Assembly: GCF_039521845.1 (NCBI RefSeq)
Contig: NZ_BAAACW010000095.1
Span: 1-22,481 of the forward strand
Direction of reading: 5' to 3'
From: Alkalibacterium iburiense
Lineage (GTDB): Bacteria; Bacillota; Bacilli; Lactobacillales; Carnobacteriaceae_A
DNA length: 22,481 nucleotides
Shown here one piece after another: positions 15,617 through 22,481 of the stretch. The number at the start of each line of letters is the position of its first letter. Position 1 is the first letter of the stretch. A program made the position numbers and the translations under genes. The notes under the pieces are model-generated. The model did no database searches. It was not told the origin of the DNA and saw nothing but the letters and a program-made list of their open reading frames with translations.

Positions 15617-16702
15617 ATGCAGAAGTACATTTTTACATCACCTAGTCGGTATATACAAGGAAATGGAGTCATTCAGGAACTCGGAACAGAAGTCGAAGCC
15701 ATCGCAAAGAAATCTCTTTTACTAGCTGACGAAGTGGTTTGGGATATCACTCAGGATTCTATTGAAAGTAGTTTTAAAGATTCAGACAGTGACTATTATT
15801 ACGAACAGTTTGAAGGGGAAGCGTCAAATAAGGAGATAGAACGACTGGTTGACTTAGGGAAAGAACAAGATGCAGAAGCTGTTATTGGTGTAGGAGGCGG
15901 AAAAACCTTAGACACGGCTAAGGCGGTCGCAGATGGTCTGGGTGTACCCGTTATTATCGTTCCGACGACGGCTTCAACCGATGCCCCTACTAGTGCTTTA
16001 TCCGTTATCTATTCAGATGATGGGGTATTTGAAGGATACAAATTCTATGATAAAAACCCAGATCTGGTGTTAGTAGATACAGGCATTGTGGTCAATGCAC
16101 CAGCTGAGCTCTTTGCTTCTGGAATGGCAGATGCTATGGCGACACTAATAGAGGTTAAGGCAGCAATGAAAAGAAATGCGGATACGATGGCGGGAGGTAA
16201 AACAACCTTTGCCGCCCGTGCCATTGCGGAAATGGCGGAAGAAGTCTTGTTTACTCATGGGTTGGCCGCTTATCGTTCAGTTCAAGAGAAGCTCGTCACA
16301 CCTCACGTGGATGCTGTCGTAGAAGCAAACACCTTATTGTCGGGGTTAGGTTTTGAAAATGGGGGACTAGCAGCCGCACATGCCATTCATAATGGCTTTA
16401 CGGCCTTAGATGGAGATATTCATGACCTGTCACACGGCCAAAAAGTAGCGTATGGGACGCTCGTCCAACTCGTGTTAGAAAGAAAGCCGGAAGAAGAGAT
16501 TAAAAAATACATTGATTTCTTCAAAGCGATTGGCATGCCTACTACATTGGCAGATATGCATTTAGAAGATAAATCTTTTGATGACTTAGTTGAAGTAGGA
16601 AAATTAGCTACGGATGAAGAAGAGACCTTACAGAATTTAGATCCGGAAATTACAGCAGAAGAAGTCGCATATGCTATTTTAGCTGTCAATGAGCTTAACT
16701 AA
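15617..16702 (+). CDS. gldA: Glycerol dehydrogenase
   Basis: This 361-residue cytoplasmic iron-type alcohol dehydrogenase oxidises glycerol to dihydroxyacetone with NAD+, or runs in reverse. The NAD-binding loop 'VIGVGGGKTLDTAKAVAD' is at residues 89-106 and 'PVIIVPTTASTDAPTSALSVIY' at 111-132. The metal ligands are Asp172 ('FASGMADAMATL'), His255 ('AAAHAIHNGF') and His273 ('DLSHGQKVAYG'), one position off the Asp173/His256/His274 set I recall for the Geobacillus stearothermophilus enzyme. AAGGAG is correctly spaced before the ATG. It has its own promoter and terminator; no dihydroxyacetone kinase is nearby. The operator-like repeats upstream suggest specific control. A 1,2-propanediol or related diol dehydrogenase is the main alternative. 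Confidence 0.94.
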   Translation: MQKYIFTSPSRYIQGNGVIQELGTEVEAIAKKSLLLADEVVWDITQDSIESSFKDSDSDYYYEQFEGEASNKEIERLVDLGKEQDAEAVIGVGGGKTLDTAKAVADGLGVPVIIVPTTASTDAPTSALSVIYSDDGVFEGYKFYDKNPDLVLVDTGIVVNAPAELFASGMADAMATLIEVKAAMKRNADTMAGGKTTFAARAIAEMAEEVLFTHGLAAYRSVQEKLVTPHVDAVVEANTLLSGLGFENGGLAAAHAIHNGFTALDGDIHDLSHGQKVAYGTLVQLVLERKPEEEIKKYIDFFKAIGMPTTLADMHLEDKSFDDLVEVGKLATDEEETLQNLDPEITAEEVAYAILAVNELN

Positions 16703-16716
16703 TTAGGTAGATTATA

Positions 16717-16753
16717 AAGAAGCCACCCTCCTGAAAAAAGAGAGTGGCTTCTT
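16717..16753. terminator. Bidirectional terminator between gldA and the esterase gene
   Basis: AAGAAGCCAC (16717-16726) and GTGGCTTCTT (16744-16753) form a 10-bp perfect stem around an A-rich loop; T-rich sequence follows on the right. The esterase stop codon begins two bases after it, so both converging transcripts end here. Confidence 0.88.
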
Positions 16754-16754
16754 A

Positions 16755-17687
16755 TTATTTTTTAGAAAATGCTTTATTTAAGGCGGTGATTCTCTTTTTG
16801 ACATACTTTCTTGCGAGCTCGCTCTGTGTCTTCGTGTCATACCCATGGACACCTTTTTCCACGACATACGTTTCCACTTCGCTGCCTGCCTCTTTTAATT
16901 TTTCAGCATACTCCAGCCCTTCGTCTCTTAAAGGGTCAAACTCATTTACTTCGACGTAAGCATCTGGAAGCCTCTCAAATGATTCAGCTTCCATAGGAGA
17001 GGCATATTTCTGATTCGTTTCACTGTCTTTTCTGACATATAAAGACCACATCATCTCATTTAGTTTGCTGTTCCATAGAGGCGTTTTGTCAAACTCCTCC
17101 ATAGAGGGAGACTCCATTCTTGCGTCAGTGACAGGATAGACCAGCATCTGGAAACAAAAAGGTTTATCCTTACGGTCACGTCTGAGTAAAGTAACGCCCG
17201 CAGCGAGTGTACCCCCTGCGCTATCTCCACCAATGGCAATTTTATCCGGATTGATTTTCAAATAATCCGTATGAGAAAACACCCAGTTGACGGCTAAGTC
17301 AGAATCCTTTAGGGGAGTTGGGAAAGGGTACTGAGGAGTTATTCTATAATGGACATTGACAACCACAGCCCCCGTTTTGACTGCATATTCAGCTGTTAAT
17401 TTCCTGTGATGAGGGGCTTCTTCCATAAAAAAGCCACCCCCATGAAAATAGATGAGACAAGGTGCAGGAGCCTGAAGGTTTTTAGGAGTTAAAATAGTCA
17501 GGATAATAGCTTCTCCGTCAGGAGTACTTAATTTAATATCTTTTTTACGCACCGTTTTAGGTGTAGAGACCGATTTTTTGAGTAAATACAGTGAGGTATT
17601 AATCAATGGAACTACAAAGGGACTAGGGGGTAAGGTAAAGAATTTTGTATATTTAAACTGTTCATAAATAGAGTGTTTTTTTCTCAT
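16755..17687 (-). CDS. Alpha/beta hydrolase, HSL-family esterase/lipase
   Basis: This 310-residue serine hydrolase carries the hormone-sensitive-lipase signature. The oxyanion hole motif 'YFHGGGFF' is at residues 80-87 and the nucleophile Ser156 is in 'IGGDSAGG'. Likely partners are Asp251 in 'VNEFDPLRDEG' and His281 in 'KGVHGYD'. The N-terminal 40 residues are Lys-rich with a weakly hydrophobic patch and no clear signal peptide, so the enzyme is probably cytoplasmic or loosely membrane-linked. GAGGAG precedes the ATG. The gene is divergent from an SDR and convergent with gldA. Short-chain acyl esters are the usual substrates for the family; a specific one cannot be named. Confidence 0.92.
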   Translation of the reverse strand: MRKKHSIYEQFKYTKFFTLPPSPFVVPLINTSLYLLKKSVSTPKTVRKKDIKLSTPDGEAIILTILTPKNLQAPAPCLIYFHGGGFFMEEAPHHRKLTAEYAVKTGAVVVNVHYRITPQYPFPTPLKDSDLAVNWVFSHTDYLKINPDKIAIGGDSAGGTLAAGVTLLRRDRKDKPFCFQMLVYPVTDARMESPSMEEFDKTPLWNSKLNEMMWSLYVRKDSETNQKYASPMEAESFERLPDAYVEVNEFDPLRDEGLEYAEKLKEAGSEVETYVVEKGVHGYDTKTQSELARKYVKKRITALNKAFSKK

Positions 17688-17772
17688 AGTAGCTCCTCAA
17701 TTCGTTCATTTCTCTAAGAATAACTATCTTTCTTCTTTAATACAACTATTTGCTTTAAGAAAAACGAAATGA

Positions 17773-17802
17773 TTGATTTGTTTAGTGGATTCTTTGTATT
17801 CT
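17773..17802 (+). promoter_or_regulatory. Possible promoter of the downstream SDR gene
   Basis: TTGATT (17773-17778) and TATTCT (17797-17802) are 18 bases apart, about 30 bases before the SDR ribosome-binding site start codon region, within the divergent intergenic space. Confidence 0.42.
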
Positions 17803-17832
17803 AAAGACAGAATAAGTGAAAGGAGACAAATC

Positions 17833-18570
17833 ATGCGATTAAAAGATAAAGTAGCCTTAGTCATAGGTGGAACATCTGGAATAGGAGAAGCAACAGCCAA
17901 GGCTTATGCCAAAGAAGGTGCCAAAGTCGGTGTGTCTGGAAGAGATGAAGAAGATGGAAACCGTATTGTGGAAGAAATTAAAGAAGCAGGGGGAGAAGCC
18001 CTTTTTCTTAAACTAGATGTTACGCAGTTTTCTGAAGTGAAAGATGTTTTAAACAGATTAATTAAAACGTATGGCACACTGGACATCCTGTATAACGGTG
18101 CCGGCATTCATGACGACTATCAAAATGCTTTGGAGCTTGATGAAGAGACATACGATCAGTTAATGGCAGTTAATCTTAAAGGCCCTTATTTATCTGTAAA
18201 AGCGGCTTTACCGACTTTCCTAGAAAAAGGAAAAGGCACCATAATAAATGTGGGGTCTCAAGGGAGCTTTGTAGCAGGACCGGGTGGCTCGGCTTATGTG
18301 ACTTCAAAGCATGCTCTAGAAGGCTTTACAAAACAACTTGCTTTTGATTTCGGAGAAAAAGGTATTAAAGCTAACTTACTTGCTCCAGGTTATGTAGAAA
18401 CACCCATGACAGAGGGATCAGAAGAAGAACGATTAAAGGATATACCTGCCAAACGAGCTGCTAAACCAGAAGAGATAGCTAAACTTGCGGTATTTTTAGC
18501 TTCGGATGAATCCGATTATATGCATGGGTCATCGGTCTTAATGGATGGTGGATGGAACATCGGTAGATAA
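17833..18570 (+). CDS. Short-chain dehydrogenase/reductase, FabG-like
   Basis: This 245-residue classical SDR has the cofactor loop 'LVIGGTSGIGEATAK' (residues 9-23, with Ile-Gly in place of the usual Thr-Gly), 'LDVTQFSEV', an 'NGAG' variant of the NNAG motif at 88-91, the catalytic Ser142 in 'INVGSQGS', and Tyr155/Lys159 in 'SAYVTSKHALEGFTK'. The C-terminal 'GSSVLMDGGWNIG' is standard. Arg37 after 'VGVSG' hints at NADP(H). The start at 17833 is chosen because AAAGGAGA (17819-17826) precedes it; an earlier in-frame start at 17773 would overlap the probable promoter. It stands alone, with its own terminator. The substrate is unknown. Confidence 0.92.
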   Translation: MRLKDKVALVIGGTSGIGEATAKAYAKEGAKVGVSGRDEEDGNRIVEEIKEAGGEALFLKLDVTQFSEVKDVLNRLIKTYGTLDILYNGAGIHDDYQNALELDEETYDQLMAVNLKGPYLSVKAALPTFLEKGKGTIINVGSQGSFVAGPGGSAYVTSKHALEGFTKQLAFDFGEKGIKANLLAPGYVETPMTEGSEEERLKDIPAKRAAKPEEIAKLAVFLASDESDYMHGSSVLMDGGWNIGR

Positions 18571-18574
18571 CGAC

Positions 18575-18606
18575 AAACAACGAGGCTTTTCGCCTTGTTG
18601 TTTTTT
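18575..18606 (+). terminator. Terminator after the SDR gene
   Basis: CAACGAGGC (18578-18586) pairs with GCCTTGTTG (18592-18600) with one G-T pair and a 5-base loop, followed by six T's (18601-18606). Confidence 0.92.
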
Positions 18607-18860
18607 CGTAAAAATCACTTTTTATTAATAGAGCTTCATCCCTTCATCTGATTTTTAAGGCAGTCAAAAGAAGGAATGGAGAACAAGGGCTTTCTTCAGT
18701 TAATTTTGAAAAGAGTAATGATGCGAAAAATAACCATTTTATAAAGAATGACATAATGCTCACTAAAACACATAATATGCAAAATGTATTTTAAAAGGTC
18801 TTTATTTTAGTTTTAAGATATGTTAAACTATTCACATATAGAAGGTAAGGAGACTAAAGC
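18607..18860. other. AT-rich intergenic region before an unrecognised gene
   Basis: These 254 bases contain no open frame of note, no tRNA and no strong hairpin that I can see. The best promoter candidate is TTTATT (18801-18806), 17 bases, then TAAACT (18824-18829) preceded by TGT, about 30 bases before the next start; it is weak. The length leaves room for a leader or small RNA, but nothing specific supports one. Confidence 0.5.
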
Positions 18861-19343
18861 ATGAAAAAGGTTATGTGTGCATTACGTTTTATTTTTAGAA
18901 ATGGAGAAACATGGACAGTTGACCGTGACCATATTGGAGATTTGTGGATTAAACAAGTAACAACTAGTTTTGGAAGATTAAATAATGAGTTTCAAGAGAT
19001 ACACCCGTGTGAGTCGATGAAAATCGAAATCTTTCATGAGGCCGATCATGTTAAATCGAATGATATTAATAAGGGTGGATTAGAAGCAGGCATGTTTGCA
19101 AGAGTGAAACAATTCCAGGATATTGAAATGATGGATATATTATATCGCGATCAATTAATAGGAGAGAAAAAGCTGTCTGTATCAAAGGACCGTATTTATT
19201 TTCCGTATAAAGCTCTGGATACTGATGGGCACGACAATGACTATCAAAGCTCTGTAGTAAGTGAAAATAAGCTGTATATAGTCATCGATCCAGAAAAAAC
19301 AGTAGAAGATACTTATTCTGAAATAGTATCTACTCATTCTTGA
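18861..19343 (+). CDS. Unrecognised 160-residue protein
   Basis: I do not recognise a family. The protein is soluble, charged and probably beta-rich, with no signal peptide or membrane helix. Visible features are an aromatic N-terminal part ('FIFRNGETWTVDRDHIGDLWIKQV'-type strand pattern), 'HPCESMKIEIFHEADHV' around residues 48-64, and an acidic C-terminus. It contains two Cys (residues 6 and 50) and several His spread without a clear metal-binding spacing. AAGGAGA lies before the ATG (about 18846-18852). A promoter is uncertain and a strong terminator follows, so it is a single-gene unit. That independence and its normal codon use suggest a real gene; function is unknown. Confidence 0.75.
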   Translation: MKKVMCALRFIFRNGETWTVDRDHIGDLWIKQVTTSFGRLNNEFQEIHPCESMKIEIFHEADHVKSNDINKGGLEAGMFARVKQFQDIEMMDILYRDQLIGEKKLSVSKDRIYFPYKALDTDGHDNDYQSSVVSENKLYIVIDPEKTVEDTYSEIVSTHS

Positions 19344-19358
19344 TGTGTTCCCTTACCT

Positions 19359-19394
19359 CAGCCAGATGGATAACCCCCATCTGGCTGTTTTTTT
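19359..19394 (+). terminator. Strong intrinsic terminator
   Basis: CAGCCAGATGG (19359-19369) and CCATCTGGCTG (19377-19387) form an 11-bp perfect stem with a 7-base loop, followed by seven T's. It ends the transcript of the unrecognised 160-residue protein. Confidence 0.95.
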
Positions 19395-19455
19395 ATAATC
19401 TCTTTTAAACCTGTCTGTTAAAAATTTGTCAGACTCCCTCTATTCATTTCTTTTA

Positions 19456-19487
19456 AATTGTAATTTTCATTGGATGTGGTTACAATT
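19456..19487 (+). promoter_or_regulatory. OYE operon promoter covered by an inverted repeat
   Basis: TTGTAA (19458-19463) and TACAAT (19481-19486) are exactly 17 bases apart and form a good sigma-A promoter. The same bases are the arms of a perfect 8-bp inverted repeat, AATTGTAA (19456-19463) and TTACAATT (19480-19487). A dimeric repressor or a MerR-type activator binding between or over the elements would control the downstream reductase; which one is not visible here. Confidence 0.62.
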
Positions 19488-19514
19488 AATAGAAACGTAG
19501 AAAGGATGACAGCT

Positions 19515-20624
19515 GTGAGTTCAGAAAAATATGCTCAATCTTTTACCTTCCCTAGTGGAGTAAAAGTTAAAAATAGATTCATGATGGCTCCGATGACAAC
19601 GAAAATGAGTTTCTATGATGGGGTCATTACATCGGATGAATTGAGGTACTACTATATTAGAAGCAAAGAAGCAGGAGCGATTATAACAGCCGCTGCAAAT
19701 GTATCCGATAATGGAAAAGGATGGGAAGGAGAGCTGGGAGTTTCTAATGATTTACATATTCCCGGGTTAGCTCAATTAGCTTCTGCTATTCAAATCAATG
19801 GTACAAAAGCTATTTTACAACTGTATCACGGGGGACGAATGACTCACTCTTCGATTTTAAGAGGAGAGCGTCCAGTTGCGCCTAGTGCGGTTAAAGCTGA
19901 AAGACCGACAGCTGAAGAACCAAGAGCTTTAGAAGAAGAAGAGATTTATCAAATAATTGAAGACTTTAAAGCTGGGACCATTAGAGCTATCCAAGCAGGG
20001 TTTGATGGGGTTGAAATACATGGAGCAAACACTTACTTGATCCAGCAGTTTTTCTCTCCTCATTCAAATAGACGAGACGATATATGGGGTGGAAGTGTTG
20101 AAAATCGCTACCGCTTTATAGACTTGTTGGTAGATGGGATTATTGAAACCGTTAAAGAAGAAGCAGAAGAGCCTTTTCTCATAGGTTACCGTTTTTCACC
20201 AGAAGAATACGAAACACCTGGCATTCGATTTAACGAGACCCTGTATTTAATGGATCAGTTAGCGTCTAAAGAATTGGATTACCTTCACATGTCTCTAGGA
20301 AAATACAACCAGGTCTCTCGTTTGGAAGACTATCAGGAAAAAAGTATGCAGGAATATGTCTATGAGACAATCGATGGACGGGTCCCCTTTGTTTCAGTCG
20401 GAGATATCCGGGATTCAAAAGATGCTAAAGAAGCGATTAAATCCAGTGATTTCTTAGCTCTAGGACGTGTAATGCTTGCTGATCCGCATTGGGTTGGAAA
20501 AGTATTAAATAATAAAGATAAATGGATTCGCCAGACTGTTTCAGAAGAAGAAAGAGAAGAATTGGTGTTAACCAACGGAGTATGGGGTTTTATGAAAAAT
20601 ATGATGAGTGACCGCTTAAAATAA
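19515..20624 (+). CDS. NADH:flavin oxidoreductase, Old Yellow Enzyme family
   Basis: This 369-residue FMN-dependent TIM-barrel enzyme reduces activated alkenes such as alpha,beta-unsaturated carbonyls using NAD(P)H. Family marks are 'KNRFMMAPMTT' (residues 19-29), 'LQLYHGGRMTHSS' (101-113), the substrate-binding His169 and Asn172 in 'GVEIHGANTYLIQQFFSPHSN', 'RRDDIWGGSVENRYRF', and the FMN-phosphate region 'FVSVGDIRD' followed by 'LALGRVMLADP'. GTG 19515 is chosen because AAAGGATGA (19501-19509) is well spaced for it, while in-frame codons further upstream run into the promoter. No C-terminal FeS/FAD domain is present, so it is the short OYE form rather than 2,4-dienoyl-CoA reductase. It heads a likely three-gene operon. 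Confidence 0.92.
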   Translation: MSSEKYAQSFTFPSGVKVKNRFMMAPMTTKMSFYDGVITSDELRYYYIRSKEAGAIITAAANVSDNGKGWEGELGVSNDLHIPGLAQLASAIQINGTKAILQLYHGGRMTHSSILRGERPVAPSAVKAERPTAEEPRALEEEEIYQIIEDFKAGTIRAIQAGFDGVEIHGANTYLIQQFFSPHSNRRDDIWGGSVENRYRFIDLLVDGIIETVKEEAEEPFLIGYRFSPEEYETPGIRFNETLYLMDQLASKELDYLHMSLGKYNQVSRLEDYQEKSMQEYVYETIDGRVPFVSVGDIRDSKDAKEAIKSSDFLALGRVMLADPHWVGKVLNNKDKWIRQTVSEEEREELVLTNGVWGFMKNMMSDRLK

Positions 20625-20650
20625 AACAGGTGCAGATTGGAGTACCGTGA

Positions 20651-21058
20651 ATGAAAAAGATTTACCAGAAGTTCAAACAATTTATAGATTATTTCCTTTA
20701 TGGTATTCTCACAACCGTTATAAGCATCGGATTGTTTACCATTCTACATGAAGTGGCTGGTTTATACTATCTGCTCTCTAATGCCATAGCCATAGCGGCT
20801 GCTATTCTCTTTTCATATGTCGTAAATAAAAAGTTTGTTTTCAAAACCCATTTGAGTACAAAAAAGGCATCATTCCAGGAGTTTTCATATTTTGTCGTTT
20901 CACGCTTAACTTCAGCCGGTTTGGATATGCTGCTCCTTTTCCTGTTTGTTCGTTTTATTCAGTTAAACGCAACGGTTTCAAAAGTATTCGTTGAAGTATT
21001 TATTGCATCAACCAATTACTTAGTCAGTAAATGGTTTATCTTCAAAAAAGAGGATTAA
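20651..21058 (+). CDS. GtrA-like membrane protein
   Basis: This 135-residue protein has four predicted membrane helices and the GtrA family pattern: 'FLYGILTTVISIGLFTIL' early, 'NAIAIAAAILFSYVVNKKFVF' in the middle with the conserved Asn-Lys-Lys-Phe, and 'YLVSKWFIF' at the end. Family members are linked to export or flipping of polyprenyl-phosphate sugars for cell-surface glycans. Here no glycosyltransferase is adjacent, so that role is not supported by context. It begins 27 bases after the OYE gene, with a modest GGAG site, and ends 18 bases before the next start, which implies co-transcription. Confidence 0.87.
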   Translation: MKKIYQKFKQFIDYFLYGILTTVISIGLFTILHEVAGLYYLLSNAIAIAAAILFSYVVNKKFVFKTHLSTKKASFQEFSYFVVSRLTSAGLDMLLLFLFVRFIQLNATVSKVFVEVFIASTNYLVSKWFIFKKED

Positions 21059-21075
21059 AAGGAAGGGATTTTAAA

Positions 21076-21621
21076 ATGAAAGCATTGATCAATATCGATT
21101 ATACCAATGACTTCGTGGCAGATGATGGCGCATTGACAAGTGGAAAACCGGGGCAGGCTATACATGATAAGATAGTGGAACTGACAAAAGCTTTTCATCA
21201 ATCGGGAGATTTTGTTGTGTTTGCCATTGATAAGCATGTGGAAGGGGATACTTATCACCCTGAAAGCAAAGTGTTTCCTCCGCATAATATTGATGGCACG
21301 GAAGGACGACTGTTATATGGAGATTTAGAAGAGGTGTATCAGTCCATAAAAGAAGATAGGCATGTCTATTATACGGATAAAACACGATTTAGTGCTTTTC
21401 AGGGAACGGATTTAGAACTTAAGTTAAGAGAGAGAAACATTAGTGAGTTACATTTAGTGGGAGTCGTAACGGATATTTGTATTCTTCACACAGCTGTAGA
21501 AGCCTTCAATAAAGGATTTAATGTAGTAGTCCATAAAGAAGGGGTCGCAAGCTTTAATGAAGCAGGTCATGAATGGGCCTTATCTCACTTCACTGATACT
21601 TTAGGATTTGAAGTGCGATAA
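21076..21621 (+). CDS. Isochorismatase-family cysteine hydrolase (nicotinamidase-like)
   Basis: This 181-residue cytoplasmic hydrolase has the family triad: Asp8 in 'LINIDYTNDF', Lys102 in 'YYTDKTRFSAF', and Cys135 in 'VGVVTDICILHTAVEAFNKGF'. The 'TDIC..HTA' segment and the short length match nicotinamidase-type and uncharacterised members such as those near B. subtilis PncA. 'DKHVEGDTYHPES' around residue 52 carries the His/Asp positions used for a metal in nicotinamidases. The start at 21076 follows AAGGAAGGG (21059-21067); an in-frame start at 21031 would overlap the GtrA gene by 28 bases and is less likely. It is the last gene of the OYE-GtrA operon. Nicotinamide deamidation in NAD salvage is the best guess, not proven. 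Confidence 0.88.
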   Translation: MKALINIDYTNDFVADDGALTSGKPGQAIHDKIVELTKAFHQSGDFVVFAIDKHVEGDTYHPESKVFPPHNIDGTEGRLLYGDLEEVYQSIKEDRHVYYTDKTRFSAFQGTDLELKLRERNISELHLVGVVTDICILHTAVEAFNKGFNVVVHKEGVASFNEAGHEWALSHFTDTLGFEVR

Positions 21622-21635
21622 TTAGTTATAAATAA

Positions 21636-21716
21636 AAAACTCGATCCGCATTCAGATTTAAATAAGTGACGAGATAGTCAAACTTTATTTAAATCAAGAA
21701 TGAAGAATCGGGTTTT
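21636..21716. terminator. Long imperfect hairpin between converging genes
   Basis: Bases 21636-21667 and 21682-21716 are near-complete reverse complements (about 30 paired positions with a few mismatches and bulges), and the loop adds GAC/GTC pairing. The outer arms are AAAAC and GTTTT. It lies between the isochorismatase and the last gene and should end transcription in both directions. It is much longer than the other terminators here. Confidence 0.8.
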
Positions 21717-21717
21717 C

Positions 21718-22245
21718 TTATGCAAATTGAACATATAAAGTTAAATCAAAGGGTTCGAAGCCTTCAATAACTTGATTGATGGAAGGGTTGAACTCTTTAT
21801 ATGGTCCTCCTGTGACATAGGCAAAGGACATCATAACAGTAGACTCTAAATGGTGAACCATTTCACTATAATACTTATCCGGAAGATTTCCTAAAAATTT
21901 CCCAGCTACGAACACACCAAATGTTTTCTCGGGTTTATGAACCATCTCAACATTTTGAGTACGGTAACTTTCATATTGATAAATCTTACCGTGGTAAGTT
22001 TCGATGTCTTTATCTTTTTTTCCAGCATAAGTTCGTTTAGAGTAATCTTTTTTAATGATTATTTCTACAATGTCATTAATGATTGATTGATCTGTCGTAA
22101 TGTCTTTAGCATTGAGACGAAATTTATGTTTTATTGTCAATGGTCGTGCATCGACATTTCGATTTGAGGTATTGAGTTTCAGAAAATAGTCTGATCGATT
22201 TAACTTCTTATTTATGAAGTGCTTAACATCTTCATATAGACTCAA
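21718..22245 (-). CDS. Unrecognised 175-residue protein
   Basis: I do not recognise a family. The protein starts at TTG (plus bases 22243-22245), seven bases after a perfect AGGAGG (plus 22253-22258). It is soluble, Lys- and Tyr-rich at the N-terminal half and more hydrophobic at the C-terminal end ('LESTVMMSFAYVTGGPY', then 'FDLTLYVQFA'). A central segment, 'KTFGVFVAGKFLGNLPDKYY' around residues 108-127, looks like a compact beta-alpha unit. There is no signal peptide, membrane helix or obvious catalytic motif. It converges with the isochorismatase gene and shares the long hairpin with it. A TTG start usually lowers expression. Function is unknown. Confidence 0.75.
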   Translation of the reverse strand: MSLYEDVKHFINKKLNRSDYFLKLNTSNRNVDARPLTIKHKFRLNAKDITTDQSIINDIVEIIIKKDYSKRTYAGKKDKDIETYHGKIYQYESYRTQNVEMVHKPEKTFGVFVAGKFLGNLPDKYYSEMVHHLESTVMMSFAYVTGGPYKEFNPSINQVIEGFEPFDLTLYVQFA

Positions 22246-22377
22246 GGAACATCCTCCTTTTTTGAGTATCGTCTAAAAAAACTTCTCTTGTTTCAACACT
22301 CTAAATGATAACGAAAAAATGACACGGATTCAACTGTTTCTACTTCGAATGATTAAAATCAAAAATAACTCCTAATT

Positions 22378-22437
22378 TTAAAAAACACAAAATAGTGTGC
22401 GTATACTATGATATGGTTAGGGTGTCAAAACCTAACC
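22378..22437 (+). promoter_or_regulatory. Possible promoter and 5' leader hairpin of a gene beyond the window
   Basis: TTAAAA (22378-22383) and TATACT (22402-22407) are 18 bases apart. The predicted transcript would begin at about 22415, exactly at GGTTAGG (22415-22421), which pairs with CCTAACC (22431-22437). A stem at the extreme 5' end would protect the RNA or be part of a leader. No coding start is visible before the window ends, so the target gene is unseen. The rest of 22246-22377 shows nothing I can assign. Confidence 0.4.
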
Positions 22438-22481
22438 GGTTTACTACTTTTCCTTGTTAACAGTGCGATTTTGCCCGCTCT

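Noticed and set aside
22385..22398. ACACAAAATAGTGT as an NrdR box
   Set aside because: Only the four outer bases of each arm pair, it is two bases shorter than the NrdR consensus, and no second box or nrd gene is visible.

Overview
The window reads as chromosomal DNA of a low-GC Gram-positive bacterium (Bacillota, Bacilli). Supporting signs are strong AGGAGG-type ribosome-binding sites, ATG/GTG/TTG starts, sigma-A-like promoters with extended -10 elements, T-tailed hairpin terminators, a Gram-positive lipoprotein signal, and protein families typical of Bacilli. I cannot name a genus; a lactic-acid-bacterium relative of the Carnobacteriaceae type is a guess. There is a 63-N assembly gap at 9666-9728, so this is draft sequence. 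I see no tRNA, rRNA, CRISPR, transposase, phage gene or replication origin.

Region 1 (1-5475) is an alpha-galactoside uptake and hydrolysis locus: a lipoprotein sugar-binding protein, two CUT1 ABC permeases and a small DUF624 membrane protein read rightward, and a GH4 alpha-galactosidase (melA) converges on them from the right. The set matches the B. subtilis mel (formerly msm/amy) locus, but melA is inverted and no ATPase or regulator lies in the window, so a shared MsmX-type ATPase is presumably used. A hairpin after the binding-protein gene probably keeps permease expression lower. A 20-bp perfect stem closes both converging transcripts.

Region 2 (5476-7960) holds an ATP-grasp ligase gene broken by a 4-bp tandem duplication, then a monocarboxylate-type MFS transporter. 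Region 3 (8000-12813) holds a DUF4091 protein interrupted by the N gap, a two-gene CHR (chromate-type) transporter with a TTG start overlapping the preceding stop, and a cytoplasmic GH35 beta-galactosidase.

Region 4 (12814-18606) is rich in oxidoreductases: a 5'-truncated and frameshifted SDR pseudogene, an aldo/keto reductase, an intact SDR, glycerol dehydrogenase (gldA) with an inverted-repeat control region, an HSL-type esterase, and another SDR. Most are single-gene transcription units with their own terminators. Region 5 (18607-22481) has two unrecognised small proteins flanking a likely operon of an Old Yellow Enzyme-type reductase, a GtrA-like membrane protein and an isochorismatase-family hydrolase. 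The OYE promoter is exactly covered by an 8-bp inverted repeat.

Together the genes suggest a saccharolytic organism taking up galactosides, with a reserve of carbonyl, polyol and ester metabolism. I found no convincing undescribed multi-gene system. The most informative points are the two precisely locatable frameshifts, the operator-like repeats before gldA and the OYE gene, the rearranged mel locus, and two lone uncharacterised genes.
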